DNA of 7,613 bases, from contig JAFCCK010000043.1 of assembly GCA_017610245.1 (NCBI GenBank), positions 1 to 7,613 on the forward strand, written 5' to 3'. Under the pieces are notes generated by a model. The model was not told the DNA's origin and did not search any database. It saw only the letters and a program-made list of their open reading frames with translations. The stretch comes from Candidatus Iainarchaeum sp. GTDB taxonomy: Archaea; Iainarchaeota; Iainarchaeia; Iainarchaeales; GCA-2688035. Shown in pieces: positions 1-5,542 of the stretch (its first letter is position 1; every line of letters begins with the position of its first letter). The position numbers were made by a program, and so were the translations under genes.

Positions 1-1489
1 TTCCCTCTGGAAGGGAAGTGAAGACAACATTTCCATCTGCATTAGTTTTTGCAGCCGGGTAATTCAAAGGAATGTTTGGGTGGGACTCATTGTAAACCCA
101 TACTGAAGCATTATTAACTGCAACAGCTTCCTCATCTACCACCCTCACGAACACTATAGGATAGTTCAAGGGCGGAACAGTTGATTTTTTGGTGAGATTT
201 ATCCTGTAGGGCCTGGTATCAGCAGCATCCTTAACGGGGACATTCGCTGCAATCGCTGTTAAGTAGTCGGGATGCGTTACAACAGCCATATAGGGAACTG
301 AATCATCTGATATTGCCTGCCTTACTGTTCCATCGCTTCCCGTAGTTTTTGAATCGAAAAGTGAAAACGCGCCTTGCTCGTCCTCCGAATAAAACAATAC
401 AGTTGCAGAGCTTACAGGATTCCCGCTGTTAGCGTCAACTATTTTCACGAAGAGGTTCTTGCCCTCCAGAACCTCTGGCAGATTGATTGTAACATAGGTT
501 GTCTGCCCTGCAGCAACATTTATTCCTATTTTGGTGATTGGAGCCCCCTCTGCTGGAGAGGCATTGATTTTATAGCTACCAGGGTCAACATCCTCAAACT
601 GGTGGGTTCCGCTGGTAGCGGTGCTGCCGCTGTCAATTTCAGCATTTGTGGTTTCATCAATCAAGGAAAGCGCTACATCCGCTGCATTTGTCCCGTCAAA
701 GCTTCTGACAGTTACATGAATCTTGCCTGTTGTTTCAATGGGACTCAGTTCAATCCGCGTAATATCCTGCGTTACAATCTTGCTCCTGCTATCAAAGCCA
801 TTGGCTCTTGCTGTGGCAGTAAGCAGTCCACAGTTGCCTGGTGGAGTAATCATGAAAGTGCCGTCGCTCCTTGTTTGGGTAGGAGGGGCTGCTCCACCAC
901 TCGAGCAGCTGAATTCAACCGAAGCCTGGACAGAAAGCCGCTGGCCTGTTGTTGCATTGATGAGAAGTATTGTTTTTTGACGGAGAGGCGGCTCCTCGAC
1001 TGGGCTCAGTTTAATGGTTTTTATCTGGTCTGCAATAAGGGTTATGTCCTTCTCCTCTGTTTGAAAGCCCTCCATTGAAACAGTGGCTGTTGCAGGAACT
1101 TCCTCAGCAGGAATCTTCAGCTGCACCTCCCCCCATGCATCAGTGGAATCAGTAAAATCCTCCTCAAACAATTCGGATGCAATGGCTACTGTTGCTCCCT
1201 CTAGAACCCTGTCTGTCTGGTCGGTTACCTTAATCGTGGTGGCAAATTCAGCTGCAGCAATAGGGAAAAAGGCGATGAAGAGGATTACGAAAAGAACGAG
1301 GAGGATGAGGAGAATAAAGGAGGGGAAAACCTTATCGATTGGGTCGACTATTTTGTAGACTGGAACATAATTGTTTATCTTGTCAAGGAGGGCGTAATAG
1401 CGGTCTTCGAAAAAAAAGTACACGCCCTTAAGCTTGTCAATAACGCTGTTTCCAGACAATGCGCCTGGCTTCTCTCCAATATCTACCAC
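1..1489 (-). CDS. Membrane-anchored surface protein with tandem beta-sandwich repeats (C-terminus cut by window edge)
   Basis: An uninterrupted minus-strand frame of 496 codons runs off the left edge. Seen: a soluble, Tyr/Phe/Asp-rich N-terminus of about 56 residues, one strong membrane segment (about 57-79, rich in Leu/Ile/Phe), then only beta-type sequence. At least five similar modules follow (about 85-162, 172-250, 256-338, 345-433, 444 to edge); several end in strand-plus-linker patterns such as IKLSPVEEPP and IELSPIETTG, and carry 'SDGT'/'NADGN' turns typical of carboxypeptidase-regulatory-like or Cna-B folds. Five N-X-S/T sequons (N178, 309, 431, 460, 467) fit an exported chain. The upstream in-frame stop is near 1543 and no in-frame ATG precedes the membrane segment, so I chose GTG at 1489, 11 nt after a GGAG. 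Inferred role: cell-surface stalk or adhesin with a small cytoplasmic head. The exact ligand or function is not recognised. Confidence 0.85.
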   Translation of the reverse strand, partial: MVDIGEKPGALSGNSVIDKLKGVYFFFEDRYYALLDKINNYVPVYKIVDPIDKVFPSFILLILLVLFVILFIAFFPIAAAEFATTIKVTDQTDRVLEGATVAIASELFEEDFTDSTDAWGEVQLKIPAEEVPATATVSMEGFQTEEKDITLIADQIKTIKLSPVEEPPLRQKTILLINATTGQRLSVQASVEFSCSSGGAAPPTQTRSDGTFMITPPGNCGLLTATARANGFDSRSKIVTQDITRIELSPIETTGKIHVTVRSFDGTNAADVALSLIDETTNAEIDSGSTATSGTHQFEDVDPGSYKINASPAEGAPITKIGINVAAGQTTYVTINLPEVLEGKNLFVKIVDANSGNPVSSATVLFYSEDEQGAFSLFDSKTTGSDGTVRQAISDDSVPYMAVVTHPDYLTAIAANVPVKDAADTRPYRINLTKKSTVPPLNYPIVFVRVVDEEAVAVNNASVWVYNESHPNIPLNYPAAKTNADGNVVFTSLPEG

Positions 1490-1500
1490 TGCAGCATCAG

Positions 1501-1504
1501 CTCC
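1501..1504 (-). promoter_or_regulatory. Ribosome-binding site deciding a GTG start
   Basis: GGAG on the minus strand lies 11 nt before the GTG at 1489. An out-of-frame ATG (1497-1495) lies only 3 nt after it and opens a 4-codon frame ending in TAG at 1483, overlapping the GTG. The spacing to GTG is long but no better in-frame start exists. Confidence 0.45.
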
Positions 1505-1540
1505 AAAACAAAATAATTCGAAATAATAATAGTTTCTATA

Positions 1541-1552
1541 TTAATAAATTTT
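1541..1552 (-). promoter_or_regulatory. TATA element for the surface-protein gene
   Basis: On the minus strand this reads AAAATTTATTAA, close to the archaeal TATA consensus with an A-rich stretch at the BRE position. Expected transcription start is about 1518-1520, giving a leader of about 30 nt that includes GGAG at 1504-1501. The same 12 bases occur at 4608-4619 before the 217-residue gene, which supports a real promoter. Confidence 0.6.
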
Positions 1553-1574
1553 TTGGAGCAGGAAGAAGCCAGAA

Positions 1575-3674
1575 TCAGCCGAACTGCTGCCTTATTTTTG
1601 CTGCAATTGCTGTTCCCAGAGTTCTGCTCAAGTCCCTTTCATCGGTTTTCTTCAGAGCAGCAACTGTTTTGATGTTCGCCCTGAAGAGGCGCCTTGCTCT
1701 AACCCTTCCAATGAAGCGCACCTCGCACAGATTGATGAGTTCTTCCCTGATGCCGTGCTTTAAGCGCTTCCTCAGTTTTGAAAGCATTGGAAAGTGTTGT
1801 TCGAGGGAAAGAAGCTTTGCCAACTCCAAAGCAGAGTAGCAGAGCCAGTCGCAGATGCGCAGCTTGCTGTGAAGGATTCCTGGCTGCGTGTTGAACTGCT
1901 CCATTATCTTCTGCTCAGTGGTTTCCTCAATCCACTGCTGTAATAGCAAAGCTGATTGGAATTTTCGCAGCAAATTCAAATCAAAGTACATCTCTCTGCT
2001 TAAATCAACTGGAAGCAAAGGGGCATCCAACTGCAGTTGTTCCCAGAGTTCTGGCTCTTTTTTCTTGCTTACCGCAAGCCAGGGCATGAATTCTGAGCTC
2101 TGCGCGAAAAGATAGAGATATGTTAGGTCGGAAAATTTTTTCTCTGATTTCATTGCCTCAACCATTTGATGTGCTGTAAGGGGGTCTAAGTAGAGTTCGC
2201 TTATCCTGTTGCCCAAGGGGGTTGCTAAAATGCGCTTTTCATCCGATCTAATGAAACCCCATTCCTCGAGCTGCTGCAAAATATCCTGCACCTTCTCAAA
2301 CAATTCGGCCATTTCTCCATACTGTTTCGCATAGAAGGTGCTGCTAAAGAATTGTTCAAGGGATTGGAGGTCAAAAATGAAATGGGAAGCAATGAGGGAG
2401 AGGAGATGCATCCTGAGGATTGGCTCAATACCAAGCTGTGAGGTAATGTCCTCAATCTCGCCGTTAATGTAGTGTTCCATTAGTTCATCTGATTCTGCTT
2501 CGCTCTTTGCAATTACAATGCCCCTGCCCTCATCATCATACTTGGGCCTTCCAGCCCTGCCAATCATTTGCTTGTATTCCCTAACAGGAATGCGCTGCAT
2601 TCCAAATGCTTCAAAGCGATAAAGAGAGGGAATTATCACTGTGTGGCTCGGCAAATTTACGCCTGCCGCAAGTGTCGGCGTGGCAGAAATCACCTTCAGC
2701 CGATTTTCCTTAAAAGCTTCCTCCACAATGCTGCGCTGCTTCTGCATCAAGCCCGCGTGGTGGAATGCTGTACCTTGCTTCACCAATTCAGACAGCTTCC
2801 TGCACTGCTCTGTGGGCGTTTCCAACACATTGAGAATTCTTTCGGCATCCTTTGCAAGGGAAAGCTTTTCTTTTGGGGAAAGGGCTTTTTCTGTGAGGGG
2901 GGAAAGCTTTTTTGCCATTCCCTCTGCTGAGCGGCGCGTGCTTGCAAACAGCATTGCCTGCTTATTATTTTTGAAGAGCGTGTCCCCAAGGAGGGCATGC
3001 AATGGATTGCCATTGCCAATCTTTTCAGCTTTCTTCTTTCCCGAATACTTGATTTCGCTGTTAAAGTGCACTCCTTCATGCAATGGGATGGGCCTGTAAT
3101 CGGATTTTACTAGAGATGCGCCAAGCCATTCGGCTATTTCCTCTGCATTTGGGATTGTTGCGGAGAGGGCAAGCACTTTCATTGATGGATTCATCTGGCG
3201 CAGCTTGCATGCTGTAACCTCAAGGGTTGCTCCCCTGCTTGAATCGAGCTCGTGTATCTCATCCACTACAAGCAGCCCAATTGAAGAGAGCCATTCTGCC
3301 CTGTGGCGAATAAGGCTGTCAAGCTTTTCATAGGTTGTGAAAATCAAATCATAATTCTTCAAATAGCGACTGCTTGAATCAAAGTCGCCTGTGCTGAGAG
3401 CCATTCTGATGTTCAGCTGCTTGCTGTACTTCTTTTTCCAGTCATTATAGTGCTCGGTAGCAAGTGCCCTAAGTGGGCAGGTGTAAATCACCTTTCTTTT
3501 CTTGCTGATGATTGAGTGCAGAGCCGCTACTTCAGCAACAATTGTTTTGCCGGAAGCGGTGGGGGAGGCAACAACCAAATTGTTTTCCCTCCAGTCCTTT
3601 TTCAGGGCAGCGCGTTGCATTGGATTGAAGGAAGAGAAGCTGTTCGCTTCCAGCACCGCTCTTTGGATATCCAT
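1575..3674 (-). CDS. hel308: Hel308-type ATP-dependent DNA helicase (Ski2-like, superfamily 2)
   Basis: Full-length 699-residue protein, the usual Hel308 size. Seen in order: Q-motif-like FNPMQRAAL (16-24), Walker A ASPTASGKT (36-44), motif Ia TCPLRALATEHY (65-76), DEIH box (138-141), motif III SAT (171-173), motif IV LFASTRRSAEGMAKKL (242-257), FHHAG (304-308), motif V SATPTLAAGVNLPS (330-343), motif VI QMIGRAGRP (369-377), a winged-helix region (about 395-490), a helical ratchet-like region (about 500-640), and a C-terminal helix-hairpin-helix (about 646-699) containing GRVRARRLF. Family knowledge: Hel308 unwinds DNA 3'-5' at stalled forks, preferring lagging-strand structures, in archaeal replication-coupled repair. 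Every catalytic motif looks intact. The ATG at 3674 lies about 25 bp after a TATA element, so the mRNA is probably leaderless. The surface-protein gene follows on the same strand after 85 bp. Confidence 0.96.
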   Translation of the reverse strand: MDIQRAVLEANSFSSFNPMQRAALKKDWRENNLVVASPTASGKTIVAEVAALHSIISKKRKVIYTCPLRALATEHYNDWKKKYSKQLNIRMALSTGDFDSSSRYLKNYDLIFTTYEKLDSLIRHRAEWLSSIGLLVVDEIHELDSSRGATLEVTACKLRQMNPSMKVLALSATIPNAEEIAEWLGASLVKSDYRPIPLHEGVHFNSEIKYSGKKKAEKIGNGNPLHALLGDTLFKNNKQAMLFASTRRSAEGMAKKLSPLTEKALSPKEKLSLAKDAERILNVLETPTEQCRKLSELVKQGTAFHHAGLMQKQRSIVEEAFKENRLKVISATPTLAAGVNLPSHTVIIPSLYRFEAFGMQRIPVREYKQMIGRAGRPKYDDEGRGIVIAKSEAESDELMEHYINGEIEDITSQLGIEPILRMHLLSLIASHFIFDLQSLEQFFSSTFYAKQYGEMAELFEKVQDILQQLEEWGFIRSDEKRILATPLGNRISELYLDPLTAHQMVEAMKSEKKFSDLTYLYLFAQSSEFMPWLAVSKKKEPELWEQLQLDAPLLPVDLSREMYFDLNLLRKFQSALLLQQWIEETTEQKIMEQFNTQPGILHSKLRICDWLCYSALELAKLLSLEQHFPMLSKLRKRLKHGIREELINLCEVRFIGRVRARRLFRANIKTVAALKKTDERDLSRTLGTAIAAKIRQQFG

Positions 3675-3695
3675 AAAAAAGCAGAAAAGGGAGCA

Positions 3696-3705
3696 TTATA
3701 AAAAG
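3696..3705. promoter_or_regulatory. TATA element between hel308 and the plus-strand small ORF
   Basis: TTATAAAAAG on plus, CTTTTTATAA on minus. On the minus strand it lies about 26 bp before the helicase ATG, the archaeal TATA-to-start distance for a leaderless message. It is oriented plausibly for the plus strand as well, where it would start transcription near 3726, just upstream of the 58-codon frame. Confidence 0.55.
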
Positions 3706-3746
3706 GTTGGAGAGAGTGGGTTTCCGGTGAAAGGATTAAAAAATAA

Positions 3747-3923
3747 ATGGGGCAGTATTTTTTGGTGCCACTTATAAAAAGACGAGTTAAAGGGAAAGGG
3801 AGAATAGGAAAGCAAAAAGAACCAAAGGTTTTGGTTGGTAGAGAAGCAACAGCATATCTAGAAAGAGAAAGGAAACGACGAGGCGAACGCAGTAGAACAA
3901 AAAAGGCTCCAAGCGAAAAGTGA
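3747..3923 (+). CDS. Small, very basic protein of 58 residues, function unknown
   Basis: ATG at 3747 opens 58 codons ending in TGA at 3921-3923. The product starts MGQYFLVPLIKRRVKGKGRI and has 10 Arg, 10 Lys and 6 Glu; it has no Cys and no obvious domain. Residues 32-50 (REATAYLERERKRRGERSR) could form a charged helix, and the overall character suits a nucleic-acid or ribosome-binding peptide; that is inference. For a real gene: it fills an otherwise empty 257-bp gap, ending 8 bp before the converging stop of the 217-residue gene, and a TATA-like element lies at 3696-3705. Against: no close ribosome-binding site (GGTGA at 3726-3730 is 16 nt away), three CGA codons, which seem uncommon in the neighbours, and A/G-rich composition that by itself gives Lys/Arg/Glu. 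I do not recognise a family. Confidence 0.4.
   Translation: MGQYFLVPLIKRRVKGKGRIGKQKEPKVLVGREATAYLERERKRRGERSRTKKAPSEK
3772..3781. promoter_or_regulatory. Second copy of TTATAAAAAG, possible alternative TATA element
   Basis: Exact 10-bp copy of the element at 3696-3705, 76 bp away. On the minus strand (CTTTTTATAA) it could start a helicase transcript near 3750 with a leader of about 75 nt; on the plus strand it would start near 3800, inside the 58-codon frame. It may simply be coding sequence of that frame. Confidence 0.3.
3898..3906 (-). terminator. T-rich terminator candidate for the 217-residue gene
   Basis: On the minus strand CCTTTTTTG lies about 25 nt after the TAA at 3932. Archaeal RNA polymerase commonly stops at such U-tracts without a hairpin. 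It overlaps the 3' end of the putative plus-strand small gene. Confidence 0.35.
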
Positions 3924-3931
3924 AGGCAGAA

Positions 3932-4585
3932 TTAAGTGCTCGCCCACTTGCCCAGTTCCTGTAGGGCAGAGATGTCGGCATCTATTTCAGCTAACTTTTT
4001 CTCAATTTCCCCTATTTTGCGGTTGCTTTGCTCTGAGCGGAATGATTGCAATACTTCAGCATACTTTGCAACCTTTTTATCGGAAGCATAAACAATGCTT
4101 TCATCAACTGTCTGGGTTAGCTGCTTGCGGTAGTCCAAATCATTTACAAACATCTTGACCATTGGCTTCCAGCGCCTGTCCGCTACCAAATGCGCGGGCA
4201 GCTTTACCTTGTCAGCATCCTTCCTGTAATCAGGATCAGCCAAATACTTTGCCATGTGCTTCCAGTACAATGGCTCCTTCAATTTTTTAACATTGTTTAC
4301 GAGGAAATAAACTTGGGCTTGCTGCAACTTTTTCCTCCAGTTCACAAGCCGCTTGTGGTAGAGCTGCCGCAGTTCTTGCAGTTCTGCAACCTGCGATTTT
4401 ATCCTGAGCTTGCTGGGATAAAGCAGCTGCGGGAATTCGTTGTCCCTGGGGGAAATGCTTATGATACCGCCCTTGGAAAAGTAGTGCTTTAGAGCCTCTA
4501 TTCTACTTGAATGCTTCCCCCGCTCAACGCTTTTTGGCAGCTTTTTTGAGAAGAGTGTGTAGTCGCTGATTATGTCGCGGGGCAT
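3932..4585 (-). CDS. Unrecognised 217-residue soluble, helical protein
   Basis: I do not recognise the family. The product has no signal peptide, membrane segment or cysteine, and is rich in Lys, Arg, Gln and Leu. Two coiled-coil-like stretches stand out: about 62-95 (SQVAELQELRQLYHKRLVNW and on) and about 187-212 (IGEIEKKLAEIDADISALQE). Between them are paired aromatic/basic motifs: LADPDYRKDADK (115-126) and VNDLDYRKQLTQ (147-158) share D-x-DYRK or DLDYRK, perhaps a repeated helical unit. ATG at 4585 is about 27 bp from a TATA element at 4608-4619, predicting a leaderless mRNA, which supports this start. It is probably transcribed alone. Codon use looks like that of its neighbours. A cytoplasmic, possibly nucleic-acid-binding or scaffold role is inferred only from charge and coiled coils. 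Confidence 0.8.
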   Translation of the reverse strand: MPRDIISDYTLFSKKLPKSVERGKHSSRIEALKHYFSKGGIISISPRDNEFPQLLYPSKLRIKSQVAELQELRQLYHKRLVNWRKKLQQAQVYFLVNNVKKLKEPLYWKHMAKYLADPDYRKDADKVKLPAHLVADRRWKPMVKMFVNDLDYRKQLTQTVDESIVYASDKKVAKYAEVLQSFRSEQSNRKIGEIEKKLAEIDADISALQELGKWAST

Positions 4586-4607
4586 AAGAAAAGTATTGAA
4601 GCAAGAG

Positions 4608-4619
4608 TTAATAAATTTT
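4608..4619 (-). promoter_or_regulatory. TATA element for the 217-residue gene
   Basis: AAAATTTATTAA on the minus strand, centred about 27 bp before the ATG at 4585, so transcription should start at or next to the start codon. It is identical over 12 bases to the element at 1541-1552. The rest of the 4586-4700 gap shows no convincing gene. Confidence 0.6.
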
Positions 4620-4700
4620 GCCCATGTTTATGCTCTTGATGCAGAGGAAGCTGATTTTGCTTTTAGCTGCCCCTTGTCCTTTTTTGTGGGAAAATGACGC

Positions 4701-5117
4701 TTACTTAGGCACTAATTTCACTGTAACCAGGGTATCGCCCATAACAAAGAAAGGATCATCATATCCGAAATGAACCTCATAGTCGAATGCACTTACCTTG
4801 GCGTAGTATTCTCCCTTTGGAACATTGTAGGCCTTAAATACGCCGTCACTGTCCGTAAGGCCCCCGCCAACGTTTATAAAGGGATCGACATTTTCATACA
4901 CATTGACTTGGGCTCCCTCTATTGATTTTTCGGTTATGCTGTCTATCACATGCACTTTTACTGTGAACTCGCCTTCTCCGCAATCTATGCTGCAAGTGGC
5001 TTGGGTTTCCCCTGCATCACAGACGCCGTTACCGCATAACTGGCTTGGCTGAACACACCCACTGAGCAGAACTATTGAAGCGACTATGAGCAAAGAAAAA
5101 ATTCCTATTTTGTTCAT
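4701..5117 (-). CDS. Small lipoprotein with Cys-rich CGNGVCD motif and beta-sandwich domain
   Basis: Starting at the ATG at 5117, the product has 138 residues. Seen: a short basic N-terminus (MNK), a hydrophobic stretch (4-18), and a lipobox LSGC (18-21), so Cys21 is the likely lipid-modified residue. Next comes CGNGVCDAGE...C...DC (Cys 28, 33, 42, 46), a Cys- and Asp/Glu-rich loop common in archaeal secreted proteins and plausibly disulphide-bonded or metal-binding. Residues about 51-136 form one carboxypeptidase-regulatory-like or Cna-B-like beta-sandwich (VKVHVIDSITEKSIEGAQVN, then TDSDGVFKAYNVPKGEYY). An in-frame ATG at 5165 would add 16 residues before the signal peptide, but lies upstream of the TATA element at 5140-5151, so I prefer 5117. 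It probably sits on the outer face of the membrane; its partner is unknown. The fold resembles modules of the surface protein at 1-1489. Confidence 0.88.
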   Translation of the reverse strand: MNKIGIFSLLIVASIVLLSGCVQPSQLCGNGVCDAGETQATCSIDCGEGEFTVKVHVIDSITEKSIEGAQVNVYENVDPFINVGGGLTDSDGVFKAYNVPKGEYYAKVSAFDYEVHFGYDDPFFVMGDTLVTVKLVPK

Positions 5118-5139
5118 GCTATTATGGGGATGAGAACTT

Positions 5140-5151
5140 ATATTTAAATAT
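5140..5151. promoter_or_regulatory. Palindromic TATA element shared by the lipoprotein and NAC genes
   Basis: ATATTTAAATAT is a perfect 12-bp palindrome in the 75-bp gap between the divergent genes. On minus it is about 27 bp before the lipoprotein ATG (leaderless). On plus it predicts a start near 5170, leaving a leader of about 22 nt that contains GAGGGG (5182-5187) before the NAC ATG. Confidence 0.5.
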
Positions 5152-5156
5152 TCCCC

Positions 5157-5166
5157 TTTATACATA
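5157..5166 (+). promoter_or_regulatory. Alternative TATA element for NAC
   Basis: TTTATACATA lies about 31 bp before the NAC ATG and would start transcription near 5187, giving a very short leader that lacks the GAGGGG at 5182-5187. It competes with the palindromic element upstream; sequence alone does not decide between them. Confidence 0.35.
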
Positions 5167-5192
5167 TCTTAATTATATAGAGAGGGGAAAAC

Positions 5193-5537
5193 ATGTTTCC
5201 GGGAATGGGAAATATCAATCCAAAGCAGATGCAGAAGATGCTACGCCAGTTTGGGATAAAGAGCGATGAGCTGCCAGCGAAAAAGGTTGTGTTTGAGCTT
5301 GAGGACGGCAGCAAGCTTGTGATAGAGGAGCCGCAGGTGACAGTGATAGATATGAAGGGCCAGAAAACCTACACTGTAATGGGCGAGGCAGTGGAGGAAA
5401 AGAAGGGAATTCCAGAGGAAGACATTGAAATGGTGATGAAGCAGGCAGGCGTTGACAAGAAGAGGGCCGAGGCTGCATTGAAGAAGAATGAGGGCGACAT
5501 TGCTGAGGCAATCCTTGAGCTTAAGGGAGAGAAGTAA
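5193..5537 (+). CDS. nac: Archaeal nascent polypeptide-associated complex protein (alpha-NAC type)
   Basis: The 114-residue product is the normal archaeal NAC size. Seen: N-terminal MFPGMGNINPKQMQKMLRQF typical of the family (Gly/Met start, then a basic amphipathic segment), a NAC beta domain (about 28-66, KKVVFELEDGSKLVIEEPQV then TYTVMGEA), an acidic linker, and a C-terminal UBA domain (about 74-112, IPEEDIEMVMKQAGVDKKRA then NEGDIAEAILELKG). Family knowledge: archaeal NAC is a homodimer that binds ribosomes near the exit tunnel and contacts emerging chains. ATG at 5193 follows GAGGGG by 5 nt, unlike several neighbours that look leaderless, fitting a well-translated housekeeping gene. It is divergent from the lipoprotein gene and convergent with the 442-residue gene, whose stop codon touches its own. 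Confidence 0.97.
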   Translation: MFPGMGNINPKQMQKMLRQFGIKSDELPAKKVVFELEDGSKLVIEEPQVTVIDMKGQKTYTVMGEAVEEKKGIPEEDIEMVMKQAGVDKKRAEAALKKNEGDIAEAILELKGEK

Positions 5538-5542
5538 TTACT
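5533..5542. other. Abutting convergent stop codons inside a palindrome
   Basis: AGTAATTACT is a perfect 10-bp palindrome holding the NAC TAA (5535-5537) and the complement of the opposing gene's TAA (5538-5540) with no base between. A T5 run follows on plus (5544-5548), so NAC transcripts probably stop inside the 3' end of the opposing gene. Confidence 0.6.

Larger units (their letters stand above)
1500..1559. repeat. Perfect 9-bp inverted repeat enclosing the surface-protein promoter
   Basis: GCTCCAAAA at 1500-1508 is exactly inverted as TTTTGGAGC at 1551-1559, with 42 bp of A/T-rich DNA between. On the minus strand the downstream arm contains the GGAG ribosome-binding site of the surface-protein gene, while the TATA element lies in the loop. 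The arms could pair in a transcript reading through from the helicase gene, or be bound as two half-sites by a protein; neither is shown by sequence alone. Confidence 0.7.

Noticed and set aside
374..1078. 234-codon plus-strand frame
   Set aside because: It lies opposite the continuous 496-codon surface-protein frame, is Cys/Trp-rich without domain character, and has no promoter; it is an antisense shadow.
1575..3674. Helicase as a CRISPR Cas3 or defence-island nuclease-helicase
   Set aside because: No nuclease domain, no cas genes and no repeats nearby; the motif set, winged helix and C-terminal helix-hairpin-helix fit Hel308.
3787..3981. 64-codon hydrophobic minus-strand frame
   Set aside because: It overlaps the end of the 217-residue gene in another frame and is the complement of A/G-rich DNA, which gives Leu/Phe/Ser by composition.
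4680..4685. T6 run on the plus strand as a terminator
   Set aside because: No supported plus-strand gene ends just upstream; on the minus strand it is an A-run and cannot serve the lipoprotein gene.
4624..4773. 49-codon plus-strand frame starting MFMLLMQRKLILLLAA, resembling a signal peptide
   Set aside because: Half of it is antisense to the lipoprotein C-terminus, there is no ribosome-binding site, and the only TATA-like element is too close to the ATG. The hydrophobic start is probably chance from T-rich DNA.
5118..5165. Upstream ATG giving a 154-residue lipoprotein
   Set aside because: The extra 16 residues precede an ideal lipoprotein signal and would start upstream of the TATA element at 5140-5151.
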